In this document: positions 14,161 through 17,258 of the stretch, in pieces
How positions within the stretch are numbered: the first letter of the stretch is position 1
How the letters are laid out: the number at the start of each line of letters is the position of its first letter
From: Pavlovales sp. CCMP2436
Lineage: Eukaryota; Haptophyta; Pavlovophyceae; Pavlovales
Direction of reading: 5' to 3'
DNA length: 17,258 bases
NCBI GenBank assembly: GCA_026770615.1
Contig: MU631483.1
Coordinates: 218,674 to 235,931, forward strand
Program-made: the position numbers and the translations under genes
The notes under the pieces: model-generated
The model's input: only the letters and a program-made list of their open reading frames with translations
The model's database searches: none
What the model was told of the DNA's origin: nothing

Positions 14161-15122
14161 AGAAAGTGAACTTCTGCGCCAGCCCACCTCTCCCCACCCC
14201 CTCCCCCCCACCCTCTCCTTGCTTGTCAGTTGTTTTACTAAATTATTCGTGTCGCGGCGCATCATGTGCTTTTTGTGTGCTGCGCGAGAAGGTCTGGCAG
14301 TCGATTTCACCCAAGCTTCATCAGGGTTGCATGTCAAGGGCTTGCAAAATATAAGGAAAATGAGCATGGTGATCCTTCCCCGGACGCCCAGAAAGACCGA
14401 CCTGCGCGCTTAGCGGCGCCAATGTGCGTCCCGAAATCGCGCGACCTACCCCCGCCTGCTCGCGCGTGGCCGGCGCATGTGCCGCGTCCCCGCGCGCCGC
14501 GCTGCTCGCCGCCCGCCTCGGGCTGCCGCGGCACCTTGCAGCACGGCGCAAACGCGATCCAGCGCGAGCCTGCCCATCTGCGCCACAAGCTGGCGTGCGC
14601 ATGTAGCGCACAGGGCGCGCGCTGCGGCGAGCGGGCCGGCGGTTGCGGAAATTAACGCCCCCACTGACCGCGTCCACGCGCCATAAGCACCCGCGCCCAC
14701 GCGCGTCCACCACGTGCGCAGAGGTGCCCGCCGACGGCGTGGTTTGGCGTGGCCGACTTATTTCATGGTGCCCGAGAACGTTGACGCGGCTGGCGCGTGC
14801 GTTGCGGTCGAGCACATGGCTGCCAGGGACGGCCTCGGTCACGCGCCGGCGGGCGCTCGTGTTGGTCTTCGCCACGGCCGTTCATTTTACCATTCACGGC
14901 CGTCCTCTGGGTGATCGCGGTGGAGGTTTTTTGGGGCGTCGCGCCGACCGGCCTTGTCGGCGGCGAAAAGGCTCCCCCGGGTGTGGCCGGGGCGCGGCGC
15001 CCCCCCCCCCCCCTGGCGGCTACGACGCCGCCCGGCCGCTGACCGCAGGCGTGTGTCCTCTAAGGACGGCCTGGCATGGGCGGCTCGCGCAGGCCGCGAT
15101 GAGGCTCGATTATAGTAACTAA
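14161..15122. other. GC-rich region with shadow open frames, no assignable gene
   Basis: Overlapping open frames on both strands (such as minus 14321-14875 and plus 14643-15122) are Arg/Ala-rich without motifs. A minus-strand bit VGALISATAGPLAAARALC / AQMGRLALDRVCAVLQ looks slightly protein-like. C tracts occur near 14200 and at about 15000-15013. Confidence 0.4.
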
Positions 15123-16320
15123 CTGTCCGGTTCGCAACTGCATTTATATTTCCCTTTATGTATATATTAGCAGCTCAGCATGGTTCAACAGGTGTTTTTC
15201 AGTCACTGGCTTGGTCGACGTCAGGCTGAGGTCGATTTCCCTTACGTACTGGTACTCGAAGAAATCTGGAAATATCACTAGGCGCAGAATTCAAGGGGGA
15301 ATAACTTCTTCGGGCCATCATCAGCAACCCACCTGGGGCGGCGCGCGCGAGGATTCCGTGCAAAATTGTACCCACCTTCCACATCCCCATTTTTAAGGCC
15401 CGAAAAGCGACTCGCCTCCAAAGACGCCCCCCTTGACGCGGACTTTTCCACTCTCTACAAATCGCGTGCCCCCGTTTGGAACTTGCAAGACCACAGACAG
15501 GGGGTTGTTCTGCCCATCAGTGCGACCCTGCTTGGACAAGTTGGGTGCTAGTTGTGAACGATTGCTATTTTCGTCCTAAATCACCATATCCACCATACCC
15601 GTATGCGTGCTATGTTACTACACGGTATCGAACATACACAGGGGACGGTGGGTCTACCCTCGGGTACCGCGGTGCTGACCCAACTAGTGCTGGTTTTCTG
15701 GCGGTGATACTCTAGGTGATTCTCATACTCGTGATTATGCTGACCTCATCTCGGGCCATGCAGGTTTGGGTGATATTAACCCTGTGGTCGCAAAGCGATC
15801 AGCGTCCGTATAAACCCTATATTTTGTAAATATTTAACTTAAAAACAATTGGACGTCAGATATAAACTGATCGGATTTCTCTCACCGGCGAGGAGAATTC
15901 ACAACGGGCCATTTACGATTGTCCGTTGGACGCACTCGTCCACGTGGACCAATCGCGTCAGCCTTGCTCTGATCAGCTATGATCTAATTGAATCCCTATC
16001 ATGAATCTAATGGAGCGTCTCAACGAGAGACGAGTATCTTAAATGTAACTGGAGTTTAAGGACCGCTTTGTCCTAAAGCTCTAGATACAGTTGGAATATG
16101 ATAGTACCTTCTGTTCCTGGACTCTTCGTGTCATCTTCCGACCGTTGGGTTGAGGGCTTCCTTAACCTTGCCGACGACTGCCGCCGACCGGTAGTATGTT
16201 GTCGCAATGGGGGAAAGGATAACTATTCAGTAAAACCCTTTGCGAGTGCCATCGTGTACTCATCAGTGGATGCCCTCGAGCACCCCCACATTCGTCCACG
16301 CCTCTGAGCGCGCACGAATG
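15123..16320. other. Compositionally balanced block, no assignable gene
   Basis: This block is clearly less GC-rich than the flanks and has many stops in all frames. Short open frames (15366-15551, 15476-15715, 16098-16307) show no domain. A small hairpin CGTCTC/GAGACG lies at 16016-16032. It could be an insertion such as an old retroelement or organelle-derived segment, or simply intergenic DNA. Confidence 0.35.
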
Positions 16321-16343
16321 CTAACATAAACTGCTGTCCCTGT

Positions 16344-16430
16344 CTGGGGTGTAGCGGGGCAAGCCCACACCTAGGGCACGTCGCCGTCGGAGCCCTGCGG
16401 CTGGGCCCGACGGTGATACCCCAGGTGGGC
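16344..16430. repeat. Nested inverted repeats, candidate structured RNA or cruciform
   Basis: CTGGGGT (16344-16350) pairs with ACCCCAG (16418-16424). Inside, CCGTCGG (16384-16390) pairs with CCGACGG (16407-16413) and AGCC with GGCT around CTGC. GCCCAC (about 16363) could alternatively pair with GTGGGC (16425-16430). The nesting is more than I would expect by chance even at this GC content, but no RNA family is recognised. Confidence 0.45.
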
Positions 16431-16975
16431 GTCACCTGGCAGCTTAAAATCGGCGAACCTTCATGAAGGCCGCGGCGAGCGATCGCGCGCCTCGTAAACG
16501 AGCCGTGTGCCCTCCTCTTCTGAAGACCCGCATTCTCATATTTTCACCCGCATCAGGCGAACGAGGGCGCGACGACCGCACCTGCGCGCTTCAAAGGCGG
16601 CATGGCGCGCGAGGGGAGCACCGCCTGCGCGCGCCATGCCCGCCCACACCCGCTGGTACCACCTCCGGGCGTGGCGCGGCTGGGATCCGAGATCCCGCGG
16701 CGAAGGCGGCCGGGTTCTCAAAAATTGAGCTGCAAGTTTTAAAACTCGGCTGTCTATTTATTTAATTACGTGAGCATGATGATTTTTATTCTGAGTGGGT
16801 GCTTGTCACCTAGCAGCCAAATGTGACCCGGGGGCTGGGCGATTGAGGCCTAGCTTTTCAGGCGACGGGGACATTGGGAAGGCCTGCATTCGTGGTGTGT
16901 ACTCATGTGCCGTGCGTTAAGTGGCCGTATGTAGCACACCGGTGATAATTAAGTAACAGCTGTCTCTGCCCCCCG
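16431..16975. other. Intergenic region with one ATG-led open frame
   Basis: A plus-strand frame from ATG 16463 to 16765 (100 codons, ending AAGFSKIELQVLKLGCLFI) has no recognisable domain and is probably fortuitous. From 16766 on no frame is convincing. Confidence 0.3.
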
Positions 16976-16977
16976 CC

Positions 16978-17190
16978 ATGTTTGCCCGGTGGGGCATGCT
17001 CGCGCCGCCACCTATCTCGTTCGCGGACGCGTATAACGCGCGTGGGCTGGGCCTCCCGCGCGGTGCTGGCGGTCCGGCTCGCGCCAGCGCCCGTGACCGC
17101 CGCGCGCCCGCGATCCCGTACGATTCCGGCGCGATGCCTGATTTGTTGTTGTTGTTGTTGTTGATGTTACGGGCCGCCTCGATAAAATAG
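16978..17190 (+). CDS. Possible small ORF with a Leu run, hypothetical
   Basis: ATG at 16978 sits in a good context (CCCCGCCATGT). It opens a 70-codon frame: MFARWGMLAPPPISFADAYN, Arg/Pro-rich middle, then a run of Leu codons from the TTG microsatellite and a short end. No family is recognised. The opposite strand is also open with an Asn run. Either or both may be chance. Confidence 0.2.
   Translation: MFARWGMLAPPPISFADAYNARGLGLPRGAGGPARASARDRRAPAIPYDSGAMPDLLLLLLLMLRAASIK
17143..17163 (+). repeat. (TTG)7 microsatellite
   Basis: Seven perfect TTG units. Confidence 0.95.
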
Positions 17191-17258
17191 ACTGGGCACA
17201 AAGGGAAATAGCGCGCGCACGCGCGGCTAAGGGGGTGAGGGGGTGAGGGGGGAGGCTC

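Overview
The window looks like nuclear DNA of a GC-rich microbial eukaryote, most likely a microalga; a haptophyte or similar alga is my best guess. The signs are a near-canonical histone H4 start, the long eukaryotic form of tRNase Z, candidate spliceosomal introns (one GC-AG, one GTAAGT..CAG), Sel1-MYND architecture, Ala/Pro/Gly-rich spacers, and many homopolymer and microsatellite tracts. I see no operons, Shine-Dalgarno pattern, CRISPR array, rRNA or tRNA. The assignment rests on protein resemblance and gene style, not on a marker gene.

Layout: (1) 1-2340, minus strand. The N-terminal half of a long-form tRNase Z (ELAC2 family, 312-1757) runs off toward the left edge, with a duplicated exon-end copy at 261-293. 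Upstream lies a short N-terminal fragment resembling CPSF100/CPSF2 (2072-2323), broken at an exact 65-bp tandem duplication. (2) 2340-3420, plus strand. A CAT-rich microsatellite and a 13-bp perfect hairpin precede a histone H4 start that is lost after about 36 codons. It is joined almost base-to-base to the C-terminal zinc-ribbon/RuvC-III piece of a Fanzor (eukaryotic TnpB-like) nuclease. (3) 3420-4115. AT-rich spacer and a 155-bp tandem duplication. (4) 4115-5223, minus. A Sel1-repeat protein whose MYND finger and C-terminal hydrophobic segment sit in a shifted frame. (5) 5224-6040. A 57-nt hairpin and four degenerate G-rich repeats. (6) 6057-8511, plus. Two small-heat-shock (alpha-crystallin-like) domains joined across a likely GC-AG intron, running on into a long unrecognised Ala/Pro-rich protein. 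(7) 8594-11192, minus. A convergent unrecognised protein with a Cys/His-rich N-terminal region; its apparent C-terminal part lies in two further frames with stop/start overlaps. (8) 11890-12885. A complete 996-bp Tc1/mariner-type element with terminal inverted repeats and TA flanks. It encodes only the DNA-binding part of a transposase. (9) 12888-17258. Mostly intergenic: short repeats, a TATA-plus-hairpin, a proline-rich reading frame, a compositionally distinct 15.1-16.3 kb block, a structured-RNA-like inverted-repeat nest and a TTG microsatellite. No confident gene.

The region reads as a repeat-rich, rearranged interval. Several genes are cut exactly where tandem duplications, hairpins or mobile-element pieces occur: tRNase Z, CPSF100-like, H4, Fanzor and the transposase. 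The strongest observations are the H4/Fanzor junction, the compact HTH-only Tc1/mariner element, and the large unrecognised convergent gene pair between 6.5 and 11.2 kb. All assignments are by eye; no database search was run.
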